A DNA stretch of 64,000 bases, taken from contig FMBT01000440.1 in assembly GCA_900095095.1 (NCBI GenBank), forward strand, positions 1 to 64,000. Direction: 5' to 3'. This document shows, piece by piece, positions 1 through 11,107 of the stretch. The stretch is from Fragilariopsis cylindrus CCMP1102. Taxonomy: Eukaryota > Bacillariophyta > Bacillariophyceae > Bacillariales > Bacillariaceae. The number at the start of each line of letters is the position of its first letter. The stretch's first letter is position 1. A model generated the notes under the pieces. The model saw only the letters and a program-made list of their open reading frames with translations, was not told where the DNA came from and did no database searches. A program made the position numbers and the translations under genes.

Positions 1-164
1 ACCTACTACTAGTACTAATAATAAGAAGCATATATATATTATTTAAAAGAAAGGAAGCCTACTGGTACTAATAATAAGCATATTATATATTCAAAGAGAG
101 ACGTCAAAATCACCTGGCACCAACATAGACGAAAACAGATACATGGGATTCCCAACATAAATAA

Positions 165-781
165 CAGTACACAGTACACAGTACACAGTACACAGTACAC
201 ACTACACAGTACACAGTACACACTACACAGTACACAGTACACAGTACACAGTACACAGTACACAGTACACAGTACACAGTACACATTACACAGTACACAG
301 TACACAGTACACAGTACACATTACACATTACAGTAAATATTACACACAGTACACATTACACAGTACACATTACACAGTACACAGTACACAGTACACATTA
401 CACATTACACACAGTACACAGTACACAGTACACAGTACACAGTACACATTACACACAGTACACAGTACACAGTACACAGGTACACATTACACACAGTACA
501 GTACACAGTACACATACACAGTACACATTACACACAGTACACAGTACACAGTAGTACACAGTACACACACAGTTACACACAGTACACAGTACACATTACA
601 CAGTACACAGTACACAGTACACAGTACACATTACAAGTACAGTACACAGTACACACAGTACACAGTACACAGTACACAGTACACAGTACACAGTACACAG
701 TACACATTACATACACAGTACACAGTACACATTACACAGTACACACAGTACACAGTACACACAGTACACAAGTACACAGTA
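165..781. repeat. Degenerate heptamer satellite (AGTACAC/ATTACAC)n
   Basis: About 600 bp made almost entirely of a 7-bp unit, AGTACAC, mixed with the variant ATTACAC and occasional insertions or truncated units. The long open frames across it (Tyr-Cys-Val-Leu periodic translation) follow from the repeat and are not genes. It does not match the TTAGGG-type telomere repeat. The mix of two unit variants suggests slippage and local homogenisation. Confidence 0.95.
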
Positions 782-959
782 GGGAGGCGCACTGTGAAGA
801 CGAGTTTTTCGCCAAAAAAAAAGTAGCCGCGTGCCAACTCTTTTTTTGAGGATGCGATGCAAGTGAAAAAAATGAATCACAAATAATTTTGAATCACAAA
901 TAATTTCGCGCACAGAAAAAATGCAGTTATTGAAAACTGCAAATTGAAATTTGAAATAT

Positions 960-1550
960 TTTTCGACCAAAAAAATTAAATTTTCGCTGTACACAATGAA
1001 CCGAGATTAACAAGAGCCCCTAAGTAAAAAAAAATCACTTTTGAAAAGTACGAATTTTGGACCAAAAAATAAATTTGCGCTGTACACAATGAACTGAGAT
1101 TAACACGAGCCCCTAAGTAAAAAAATCACTTCTGAAAAGTGCTAAGTAAAAATCCAAATTTTCGACCAAAACAATAAATTTTCGATGTACACAATGAACT
1201 GAGATTAACACGAGCCCTTAAGTAAAAAAAATCACTTAAAGAAAAGTCAGAATTTTCGACCAAAAAAATAAATGTTTCGCTGTACACAATGAACTGAGAT
1301 TAACAAGAGCCTCTAAGTAAAAAAAATCACTTTTGAAAAGTACGAATTTTGGACCAAAAAAATAAATTTTTGCTGTACACAATGAACTGAGATTAACACG
1401 AGCCCTTAAGTAAAAAAAATCTTTTGCTAAGTAAAAAAAAATAGTTTTTGAAAAGTGCTAAGTTGAAAGTGCTTTATTCGCTAAGTTAAAAAAATCACTT
1501 CTGAAAAGTGCATTTTTCACTAAGTTAAAACGTGTTTCATTTGCTAAGTT
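960..1550. repeat. Tandem ~92-105 bp minisatellite, about five units
   Basis: A unit of roughly 95 bp recurs, each containing TGTACACAATGAACTGAG, then a GAGCCCCTAAGT segment, then an A-run with ATCACTT and GACCAAAAAAATAAAT. TGTACAC starts near 986, 1081, 1186, 1281 and 1374, so spacing varies between 92 and 105 bp. The array decays after about 1430 into shorter CTAAGTTAAA fragments. There is no coding signal. Confidence 0.9.
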
Positions 1551-4500
1551 AAGAAATATAATAATATGATAGGATACTTACGATTACCTCAGTAACATTA
1601 TCGTTTCCTTTCGTGTTATGTTTTTTGGTAGTTGAAGGCATTGTGGAACAATTTAGTAGGAAAAACACTGTTTTGTAGGATGTATTTTCTTACATTAAAA
1701 TGAATTTTGAGATTATGAGAACATAAAAATGCTGAAATTTACACATACATATTCTCAAATTAATTTTTATCTCATGCAGATACGACAAGGAACAAAAAGA
1801 ACATTGCCATCAGCATCAGAACAGAAAGAACATTGGCATCAACATCAAGACATTAGATGACCCACACATAAATGGCATCTTCATTGAATGCGTCTCCGAT
1901 GGTTCACTGAATTTTAGTGGCCACTTACAACAGGTGATGAACTTAATTTAAGAGGACCATAACGAGATAATAATAGTTGTTACTAGTACAACAAGGGCCA
2001 CTACAAGGGCCTACAAAGGGCCACTACACAGGGCCACTACAACAATCGATGGATTAATTTTGAGACAATCATAATGAGATAATGATAGAGGAGAACTAGT
2101 ACAATAAAAGAGATACTAGTAGTACAATAAGAAGAAAGAACAGTATACGACAACAAGAAGGGAAAAGAACATTCATTTTAGTAGACTTGAGGTGAAAGGA
2201 AGTTTTACAATATGCAGATCGTTGCATTAGTAAGTAAATGCCATTGCTTATTATTAATGTGTGAATGTTGTCATAAAAAAAAAACGTTGTTATTTAAAGA
2301 CAAATTTTATCATTATGGTGAAATTTTCGTTAAAAATTGATAATCTCCAACATTGGTTACCAGTAGGATACAAAAAGATGGATCCGAAAGACATCAAGGA
2401 GATGTTGTGTCCAAAAAAAGAGATCCAAACGATGGATTAACTTCAGTGAAGCTTCTTGTAGCTCTACATCAGGTAAAAACAATGATGTTCCATGTAGTAA
2501 ACTTACGTGATCCTGCATGTCCTATTGTTCTTCAAGTATCTCTTCAGCTTTTGCATCAATGGTGATGCGTCCATTCAGTGGGAACAGGTACAGAACTTCT
2601 GAAAACCATCTTTTCTATACTGCTCTCACCAAAATCATGGATCTTGATTTGCTAGTCTTGATAGTGAAGGAGAATTATTTCTATTCTCTCCCAAAATCAA
2701 ATCATGGTTTATCGCTCATGGCAAGGATGGAATCCATTTATCTCCATTGCTCTGGGACAAATCACCATCACTTGAAGAAGAGGAAGCGGAAGAAGAAAGG
2801 AAGCAGCACATGCTGTATGAAGAACAATGTAGAACCAAATTGGAAGAAGAAAAGAAGAAACATGATGAGAAAGTAAAGCAAGAAGAAGAGATATGCATAT
2901 GATGTATGATCACATTGATGATGCTGATCCACTCCAGGTTTTTTCAGGAAATACAGGTGCGGAAGAGATGGTTGGCCAATTTGTCACACTCACCAAAGAC
3001 GAAGAAGACGTTGGCATGCCGGTAGATGTCATCAAAGGTCACAGAAGATGAACACGATGACATAGAAGATGAAGAAATTGTTGGTTCAGTTGTTGGTTCA
3101 ATCGGTACTATTAACTTACCTTCTGATGACATGAATTCTCTACATTCTATGGACTTTAAATGGTAGAAAGGATATTACTTGCATATCATACATCATAGAT
3201 CATACATAATTAATTATATTTGATTTTTCATCACCACTTTATAATACTACATTTGAAATTGATGCAACACAACAATAATAAATAAAACACACTTTAATAA
3301 ATAATATAACTCAATACAAATTTCATATACAACATACCTCTGTTTGCTTTTAACCACCTCTTCTATTTCCCTCTGTAACGTTACGTTACTTGTTAACAAT
3401 TTGTAATTTTATGAAAATCTGGAAAAGTGTGGTTTTTTAGAACTAGGCTAAAATACCTTACTAGTAGTTTGTTAGGTGAATTTTTGATAAAACTTTCACA
3501 AAGGGTAAAAATTAATTTTTACCCGCTAATTACGTGCTAAATACAGTGCAAGTAGTTAATTTTCATGATGTATTTTTTTCCCTCGTGCATACACTAAATT
3601 CTTCATAATACAAAATGCATAGAATTGTTCGTCACTCAAGGGCATATATGTCATGTTGAATCAATTCATATTCTAAAAATAAATATTATATGAATAATGA
3701 CAGTTCGATTCAAAAAATAATTCAAATCATATGGTACTTAGAGAAATAACTCAAATGCAAAACAATCTCCCAACAGCTTATCTTACTGGTTGTAAAACAG
3801 TCCCACTGGCAAGATTGTTAGACTAATCATAATAGATGATTAATCGTGTGAACACATGGGATTTAGCCTAGGTACAAACAAAGTCAAAGCCAAGGCAAAG
3901 GAAGATGGGCATAGCAAAAATAGGGCAATTCAATAAAATAAGGGTGTGATACTTAAAAAAAAATGAGGAGTCAACCATAAATCATATAAAAGTTCCATTT
4001 TTGAACTGGTCATTAATCTCACGAAGGTACGGTAGAGATTCCATGGGCCTAATTGTTTCAAAATATATGACATTTTCAACTTTTAAAAATAAATATTTGA
4101 AATAGTATTAAGTACCGTAACTACATATTTTTAGCACAGGATTTCGCCCAGGTTTCTACACGTTCTACTGCTGTTTTTTGTTGTTTCTGGTTTTATTTTG
4201 ATTTTCTCACCCACAAGTGAAAAAGTGAAACAACATAACCGACTCGTTTTGACTACTTGGATTAGATTAAAATAAAATATTGTGTTGAACTTAGTCGAAT
4301 ACTGGTAGGGCCTTCTCACAACGATGTTTTTCGCCACTTTTTTACGATTACTGTACCATAAACAAAGATCGTTAGGTGGCGCGTTTGGTAGCTCTCTTTT
4401 GATAGCGCGTTTGGTAGGTACTTGAAGTAGCGTTGATTTTAATAGCCATTTATACAGTAGACTGTACTTGTACTATGTTCTTCCACTTCCCAACTTGCGC

Positions 4501-4803
4501 CATGCATGCTTCGAATCGTGAGTAAATGTTTTTGTATCCGATTTTTAGTGTACACATCCACTCATACACAACAGCGATACACGACTAATAATCATCGCTT
4601 GAGCAGTTTTATGTGCAGTTTGTGTAATTGAAGAATGTTCTTCCGTAATCTTTCAGCTTCCGTACAGTACCGGTTCTCACCGCGACATCGTGCATTACGG
4701 TATAAGCAGATATCTCGGCATCTGACACTGCCTTGCACTCTACAGTAACTCACATAAAAAGCACAAAAAACACAAAAACAAAAACAACTAAATATATATA
4801 ATC
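1551..4803. other. Gene-poor stretch with a possible decayed gene fragment
   Basis: No intact gene is supported. Around 1990-2045 a short GGGCCACTACAA-type motif repeats several times. Between about 2560 and 3170 on the plus strand several short open pieces look protein-like, including an acidic Glu/Lys-rich coiled-coil-like stretch near 2770-2900, but they are not one frame and none has a convincing start. This could be a decayed host gene or transposon remnant. The part from 3170 to 4800 is AT-rich with no signal I can name. Confidence 0.5.
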
Positions 4804-5307
4804 ATGAAGCTATCACTTTCCTTATTCGTTATTACTCTTGCCTTGTCGGCTACAACTACTGCTTATGGAGTAGAATGTGGAGAATTTGATTCCATCTGTA
4901 GTGAGGAATATGATGTACCGGGTGGTGATGGTGGTCCTGCTATCGAAAATATATGTCCTGACGATCCATCTGGTGAATGTGGTGGTGAGTTGGAAGGAGT
5001 AACATGTCAGGTAGGCAATGCAAGATTTAAATGTTGAAAATGGTGTGTTCGGAAAAACTAATGAAGATGTTGGAACAGCATTTATGGATCCACCAACCGC
5101 TACACCGAACCACCTTGTGGAACTCCAGAAGAATGTTCTGGAACTGCTGTTATCACTGGAACTGCTGTTGTCATTTCTAAAGATTCTGAGGAAACAGATG
5201 TATCAGGTATTGATATTGGTATTGATGATTCTGCGGCTTCTAGTACTGCTATCGTCTCGTCTATTGTTGGAATTACTGCTGCTGTTGGTGTCGTTGCTTT
5301 ACTTTAA
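4804..5307 (+). CDS. Small secreted Cys-rich surface protein, frame not continuous
   Basis: An ATG at 4804 opens a clear signal peptide (about 20 residues, ending ATTTAYG) followed by a Cys-containing acidic domain; this frame stops at 5035-5037. Further on, from about 5064 to the TAA at 5305-5307, the same phase resumes. It encodes a Cys pair (PPCGTPEEC), an acidic spacer and a hydrophobic end (SSIVGITAAVGVVALL) like a GPI-anchor or membrane tail. Between them, about 5018-5100 reads best in another phase. I could not find a splice pair restoring one frame (GTGAGT at 4985 is the best donor but no acceptor fits). Either splicing is non-obvious, the gene is decaying, or the assembly has small indels. 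Signal peptide plus hydrophobic tail suggests a cell-surface protein; function unknown. Confidence 0.45.
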
Positions 5308-6360
5308 GAAAGACTTAACATATAATGAAGTAAGTAATGGAATTTAATGCGAATCGGAAGTTAAATTACCAAATAACAACAAAAGAAAAGACAAAAAGAA
5401 GAATTAGTGGATGTTCGACCGATTATAAATGTCAAAAATAAATAGCCTGAATCAGAGTATGATACAAAGTAATACACTACAAAATACAACACTTAAATTA
5501 CCATAATTACTACTTCATTCTCCTTTATATGTAAAATAATTCGTATTTCTTGTGTATTATATTCATAATGTAGAACTACCTAGCTATAATACAGCCAGTA
5601 TCTGAAGAATAGTATGATACATAGTACGCAGTATTATTGCAGATGGCATGGGATGGGATCATATTAGCTATAGCTAAAATGTAGTATTTCGTATTCTATT
5701 GCTGGACGAACCTGTGAAGTCAATGGTGGTTTACTAGCCAATCCAGAAACATCAAGAGAACAACGACGACAACGTCGACGATTTCTCCTTGCTAATTGGC
5801 ATAGTATTGGCTTGGCTACTACTGCTGCTACTACTACTACTACTACTACTATTATTATTATTATTGTCATCGGAATAACGAAGGTCTTGATGTGGTAGTG
5901 TAGTGATTTTGACGGATGGTCTAATACTACTTGTTGGTGTTGGCGTTATTATTGGTTGGCTAGATTTGTCATCAGAAAAACGAAGTCTTGATTGTGGTGG
6001 TGGAGGGTGGTGGTGATGATGGAGTTGGTGATGATGGTGACGATGCTCTGCTATTTGTTGTAGTCCGTTTCCCAAAGAATGGACAGTCAACAATTCTCTA
6101 CTACGACTACTGCTAATAACTACTACTAGCACGTTATGTGTAATTAATTAATTGATTATATTAATATAATATTTCAAGATTTATTTACTACATATATTAT
6201 CATTTGTTCTTTTTTACTACTATTAATAGACCTGTTTGTTAGGCTATACTGGTGGTTGTATTCAATACAAAATAAAAACATAGAAATGCCTGTCTTTTTC
6301 CTTTTGGTTAATTCGATTCGATTCTGTCTTTTCGCTTTGATTTGATCCTTATCAAAAGAA
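5308..6360. other. Intergenic, with triplet repeats
   Basis: Contains an (ACT/ATT)n triplet run near 5815-5870 and GGTGGTGAT-type triplets near 5995-6045. A minus-strand open frame (5752-6132) carries two SDDK/SDDN-like segments joined by Ser/Asn/His runs, but it lacks an ATG and follows the triplet repeats, so I do not call it a gene. Confidence 0.5.
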
Positions 6361-7372
6361 TTATAATACGAAAACAATGGCAGCTGTAGCAGCAGCTAAT
6401 GTTGTAACGACCATGAAAGCAGTAGTAGTAGTAGTACTCTTGAACGAAAGTGAAGTAGCAGCAGCAGAAGAACCAGATTCAGTAGGTGCTAATGTTGCTT
6501 GGACAGGATTAGATCCTGGTACAGGTGCATTATTAGGTTGTGGTACAATAGGTGTTGTTGGATTCGATACAGGTTCATCAGTTGGAGGAGTGACTGGCGA
6601 AATATGTTGGAGGAATGGCTGGGACAGCATCAACAGGTGAAGTGGTTGGTGAATCTGTTGGTTTAGTTACGATTGTAGGGTTGTTGTTAGGTGCATCAGT
6701 TGGTTCTGGACCGATACCTGCACAACATCCTAAGAAATCACCAGATTCTGTTGGACAACATAATCCTTCTAAATTAGATTCTCGACATGCTTCATATGCT
6801 GAACATTCTTGTGTACTGGTACATCTGTCGGTGCTGGTACACCAGATAGGATAGGTGCATTAGTTGGATCTGGTGCGTCGGTTGGTCGACGTCCACCTCC
6901 TGATGTAGTTGGTGCATCAGTTGGATCCGGTGCGTCGGTTGGTTCATCAGTTGGTGCAGGCACACCCGATAAGATTGGCATATCAGTTGGTGCAGGTACA
7001 CCCGATAAGATTGGCATATCAGTTGGTGCAGGTACTCCAGATAGGATTGGCATATCAGTTGGTGCAGGCACACCAGATAAGATCGGCATATCTGTCGGTG
7101 CAGGTACTCCTGATAAGATTGGCATATCGGTCGGCGCTGGTACGCCTGATAGGATTGGCATATCAGTCGGTTCCGGTACGCCTGATAAAATTGGCATATC
7201 GGTCGGTGCGGGGACTCCAGATAAGATAGGCATATCAGTGGGTGTATCAACACCTCCAAGGATTGGCATTTCTGTTGGTGCGTCCGTAGTACCGGCGAAT
7301 TCATCGGCCGAAACAGAAACAACGGCAGCAGCACCAAGAACTAAGAAAACGTTACGGAGAAGTATACCATGA
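6361..7372 (-). CDS. PT-rich surface protein with 12-residue repeats and diatom Cys module
   Basis: Read on the minus strand the locus has the layout of a secreted, anchored protein. A hydrophobic signal peptide (LLRNVFLVLGAAAVVSVSA) lies near 7360-7310. About nine copies of the repeat PTDMPILSGVPA follow, then a Cys module (spacing like CSAYEAC then GLCCPTESG then GCC) near 6830-6700, another PT-rich spacer, and a hydrophobic C-terminal tail like a GPI signal ending at 6361. This Cys module recurs in diatom secreted proteins. The frame is not continuous. Signal peptide, repeats and tail share one phase, the Cys module (about 6590-6830) is in another, and the only nearby ATG (7372) is in a third. 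Introns do not obviously explain it. It may be a pseudogene, an allele with indels, or contain assembly errors. Likely role: cell-wall or adhesive surface protein (inference). Confidence 0.6.
6950..7270 (-). repeat. 36-bp coding repeat array (PTDMPILSGVPA)
   Basis: About nine near-identical 36-bp units inside the PT-rich surface gene. Units differ mostly at silent third positions, with a few residue changes (GGVDT in the first unit, GVPE in the third). Synonymous scatter argues that selection has kept the repeat peptide. Confidence 0.9.
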
Positions 7373-7884
7373 TGAATAGGATTAATTGTTTTTATTGATT
7401 GATGAATTGATTGGTAACGTTATTTTATGTTTGATAAGAGAACTATGATGTGAACGATGCGGTGGTATTATATGGTATTATTGTGCTTCGATGCTCTGTA
7501 TGTGTCGTTTCAAACATTTTTTTTTTTTTTTAAATCGTATCTATTTTATCACAATCATCATGTCTACGGTATTTGACGGACAATCAAGTATCAGGAAATA
7601 TCTGCAGCCAGCACGTCGTTAGTTAAAAACATAAAACAATGAAGGAGTCGGAAGAATCTTTTTACCACAGTATATCGAAATTGTACAGTAATCTTCAACG
7701 TTCTTTCGAAGTACAGTATGGTTAACTCGGCAAAAAACAAAAACAAACAACACAGAGTGCGCGAAAGCATTTTTGAATTCTTAGTCCTTCTTTAGTCCTT
7801 CTTTTTTATCGGTACTGACAACTTCACATTTTATTCTGAAAAATGTAGTACATGTAAGTTAGTAGAGTTGTGGTATCATTTTAT

Positions 7885-8026
7885 TGCAGTGCAGTGCAGT
7901 GCAGTATATCATATAATGGATGTATATGTATATGTACATTTACGATATGTTATACTGCAGTGCAGTGCAGTGCAGTGCAGTATTATCATATAATATATGT
8001 ATATGTATATGTACATTTACGATATG
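7885..8026. repeat. Tandem duplication of a ~70-bp unit
   Basis: Two units (7885-7954 and 7955-8026) each start with a (TGCAG)n run, continue with ATCATATAAT, a TATATGTATATGTACATTT stretch, and end ACGATATG. The (GCAGT)n head differs in length between units, as expected from slippage. Confidence 0.9.
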
Positions 8027-9274
8027 AAAAGCCATACGCATCGCCCACAAATGATGATAGCATGAAAAGGTATGGACTTTTATTACGTTGTAAAGTATCA
8101 AAAAAGTTAGTACTATAGATAGCGAAATAAAGGAAGAAAAGGGAAAACAGATTAAGGAAAAAGGGATTGAACGACCGACCAACTAATGATTTTGAACGTT
8201 CTGTTGGTACGGGTAATATTGTAACACAGTCGTCGCAACCAACAGAATCACTTTTATTATCATCAATAACAACAGCAACAACAACACAAAGTACTGCCGT
8301 TACCAAATACCCAGCAACAACAACACAAAGTACTGCCGTTACCAACTATACCATCAGTGCTGGTGGTGGTCCTCCATAATTATAAACGAGAACGAGCACG
8401 AGCATTATGAGCAGAACGACGATAACTACAACAACAAATTCCAACAATAATGCTTAATCTCCAAAGGACAACAAGCAACAGATACAGTAAACAACAATAA
8501 CGCACAAAGGTAGAAAACACAAATAATTGAGCAAATACCGTAGCGAAAGTATTGCTAATTAAAACTTATTCTTCATCGATATGAGAATTAGTAACAAATG
8601 AAGAGGTATTAGTTGTTTCTCTCTTCTGACCTGACATGCACGCCCTATCACTTTTTATCTAGCTAGACTATAGTAGTTCCTATATATGTAGTCATGTCAT
8701 AGGTCGTATAGACATGCTGTAAACAATCACACATAATCGTAACTCACTATCTTATTGATACCATCAGGTTTGTGCTTGGTGTGAATTAGTTGGTCTGGCT
8801 TACAATGCATCCCTTGAACAATACAGATACACAGTTATGTACCAAATGCCTTGCTCATCCCTATTGGATTTACACTACTACTCAATGAAGAAAATTCATG
8901 TTAAAAATTGTACTATTTTGTTCAAGACTCCATCTTACTACACTAGAATATACACTGCTGCTGGCATATTGAATGTAGCATCATTCATTGATAATAGAGC
9001 TATCTACTGATATTATGAGTACATAAATCACTGACAGACAGCCACCTATCAAAAAATCACTACTTCGTAGGCTTAGCTGTGTTGTTATAGTACAACCTGG
9101 GGCTCCATGGAGCTCCGATTCAATACATTCTCATTGTCATGATGATGGGATAATTTTCCATTTTAATTCTTAATAATTTCGAAGAATTTTCCCTTTTCGC
9201 GAGCCTATCGCACGCTTTTAAAAAAACTACCAACTCATAAAAATTAACAATTCACCGGACTTCATGTATTTATT

Positions 9275-9605
9275 TTATGCTTTAAATTCAACGTCAATCC
9301 TCAACGCAGAACGCGCAGTAGCTATGACCATCTAATACTCACAAAATGCATCGCTTCTTTCGAAAATATACAGTAATGCAATTGTATCAACAACGCAAAA
9401 CCGACCCCACCCAACGGGCTGATACCTTATCATGTATCTTAAACCGCAAACATTTGCACTCATCCCATTCTGATTATCTTTAAAATATATCATGCTAAAT
9501 TCAATGTGAACCCTCCTCAACGCATTATCGCACAAAATGCATCGCTTTCTTTGAAAATATAATAAAATTTTTATCAACAACACAAAACCGTCCCCACCCA
9601 ACGAG
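9275..9605. repeat. Diverged direct duplication, period ~200 bp
   Basis: A segment beginning AAATTCAA(C/T)GT near 9283 and running through ACAAAATGCATCGC to AAAACCGACCCCACCCAACG (about 9420) recurs from about 9490 to 9602 with scattered substitutions. The duplicate copies lie upstream of the secreted protein gene that starts at 9750 and may be part of its 5' region. Confidence 0.85.
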
Positions 9606-9749
9606 TTACATTTGAAACAGTCCTATTCTGATTTAATAGGTTACTGCTGTACCTTCTTTTGATATAGACGCAAATTCTCTATTCGCTTGCAACAATTTTA
9701 AATAAATCACTATCGCCGAACAGCAAAGAATCAATCACAAGATATCACG

Positions 9750-10874
9750 ATGAAGAAGATTACTCCTTTAGGTTCAATTGCTTCGGCAATAATCATGATG
9801 ATGATGGCCGCAATTGTAGTAGTACCATCGATGACTGTCAAAGCAACTTCTAACTCAGTTCGTTGTGGTAGTCGCAGATTACGAGGAGCATCATCCTCCG
9901 CAGTAAAGCAGGAGGAGGATCGTGTATTGGAGGAAACCCCTATTTTTCAACGCTATTTAAAGAAAGATAAGAAAAAAACGAGTAGGAAAACCAAGGATAA
10001 AATCACAGTGACAACACCGTCTCCGTCTGTGTCTGATTCCCCTTCCTTTGTTCTGTCAAGCAATCCAACGGGCCCTACATCAAACCCATCATACACACCA
10101 ACAAATGAACCAACAGTAACTTCTCCTAGTGACTTTCCTAGTCCTTATCCCAGTCTTGAACCGAGTGTTGCACCAAGTGATAGACCAAGTGGTAATTTTT
10201 ACCCTAGCTCTACTCGATCAAGTACTCCTGCTGAGAGTCACAAGCCAAGTTTTTTCCCTAGTGATAAACCAAGTTTTGTCCCTAGTTCGGAACAGGCTCT
10301 TTCGCGAAGTCCTACCGGTAGTCCAACATTATCACCTACGAAGGGCCCATCATCTAATCCTACATTGTTCCAGTCATCTACTCCATCATTGGTACCAGTA
10401 GTAGAACGGACCATGTCTCCAACTATTACATCATCATTATCTCCAACAACAACAACAACAACAACGTCAACAGCGACGCCTACATTTTCTGTAACAGTAG
10501 AATCAGATGCACCATCAGAAACCCCCACATTTCCTCCAACAGTTACATCAGATGTACCAACAGAAACACCCACTACTATGTCACCAACAACAACGTTCCT
10601 TCCAACAACTTTCCTTCCAACAATAACATTCAATCCAACAACGTTTTTTCCAACAGTCGAAGAAGCTGCTATTGAAAATGAAGCAGAATTAGATTTTGAA
10701 GAAGCTGAAGAAGTTGAAGAAGTGGAAGAAGTGGAAGAAGTTGAAGAAGTGGAAGAAGTGGAAGAAGTGGAAGAAGTGGAAGTAGAAGTAAAAAAAAACA
10801 CAACCACATCAACAAGACTCAAGACCGGTATCATCAAGACCCCTGCCACCAAAAAAGACAATAAAGCGTCCTAA
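9750..10874 (+). CDS. Secreted Ser/Pro/Thr-rich protein with acidic Glu-Val repeat tail
   Basis: A single 374-residue frame from an ATG. Residues 1-32 form a signal peptide with an ATG-rich, Met-rich core. Shortly after comes RRLRG (about residues 43-47), a dibasic/RXLR-like site where secretory proproteins are often trimmed. Then a basic Lys-rich stretch (about 76-95), a long PSxxPS/PTxxPT domain (about 100-310), an acidic run of (EEV)n repeats, and a short Lys/Thr-rich end. The composition suits an O-glycosylated extracellular or cell-wall protein; enzymatic domains are absent. About 350 bp (10312-10663) closely match a module in the minus-strand gene at 15656-16032. I do not recognise a named family; function unknown, secretion likely. 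Confidence 0.8.
   Translation: MKKITPLGSIASAIIMMMMAAIVVVPSMTVKATSNSVRCGSRRLRGASSSAVKQEEDRVLEETPIFQRYLKKDKKKTSRKTKDKITVTTPSPSVSDSPSFVLSSNPTGPTSNPSYTPTNEPTVTSPSDFPSPYPSLEPSVAPSDRPSGNFYPSSTRSSTPAESHKPSFFPSDKPSFVPSSEQALSRSPTGSPTLSPTKGPSSNPTLFQSSTPSLVPVVERTMSPTITSSLSPTTTTTTTSTATPTFSVTVESDAPSETPTFPPTVTSDVPTETPTTMSPTTTFLPTTFLPTITFNPTTFFPTVEEAAIENEAELDFEEAEEVEEVEEVEEVEEVEEVEEVEEVEVEVKKNTTTSTRLKTGIIKTPATKKDNKAS
10312..10663 (+). repeat. PT-rich module, copy 1 of inverted segmental duplication
   Basis: Starts at CCTACCGGTAGTCCAACA and encodes GPSSNPTLFQSSTPSL through FLPTTFLPT repeats. It matches the minus-strand copy at 15656-16032 with long stretches of identical bases, including third codon positions. 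Such similarity suggests a recent duplication or gene conversion rather than convergence of repeat peptides. Confidence 0.9.
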
Positions 10875-11107
10875 AATGCGCTCGCTGGAGGAAGTAGAAT
10901 TCTATATCATATCACACACAACTAACTAGATTAGTGTTGGTTGCGTATAGCATTAAATCTCATTTTATCTTTATAGGATTTTTCTTGTATTCGTTACAGT
11001 AGTTTTGTCGTCGTACAAAGGCATTAATTGATTTGATTGATTGATTTTTTTTGTTATCATTGCATATTTAGGCTACTTTTATTTATCATTTGTATTTTAT
11101 TGATTTA

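Larger units (their letters stand above)
7373..9749. other. Intergenic, mostly unassigned
   Basis: No supported gene. A poly-T run lies near 7519-7531. A 70-residue plus-strand frame (8167-8379) contains a direct repeat of an ACAACACAAAGTACTGCCGT segment and looks like low-complexity chance coding. Two separate tandem duplications are listed on their own. The stretch 8380-9270 holds nothing I can name. Confidence 0.5.

Noticed and set aside
165-781. Telomere repeat
   Set aside because: The unit is AGTACAC/ATTACAC, not TTAGGG-like, and does not run to the window edge as a clean array.
39-994. Minus-strand frames with YCVLCTV periodicity
   Set aside because: They are the translation of the 7-bp satellite and have no other protein feature.
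5752-6132. Minus-strand His/Ser/Asn-rich frame
   Set aside because: No ATG start in frame and the sequence is mostly triplet repeats.
6377-6640. Plus-strand 87-residue ATG frame
   Set aside because: It is antisense to the PT-rich tail and anchor of the minus-strand surface gene, which explains the sequence better.
8167-8379. Small plus-strand gene with Thr-rich repeat
   Set aside because: It follows a short direct DNA repeat, and the minus strand is equally open; no motif or signal peptide.
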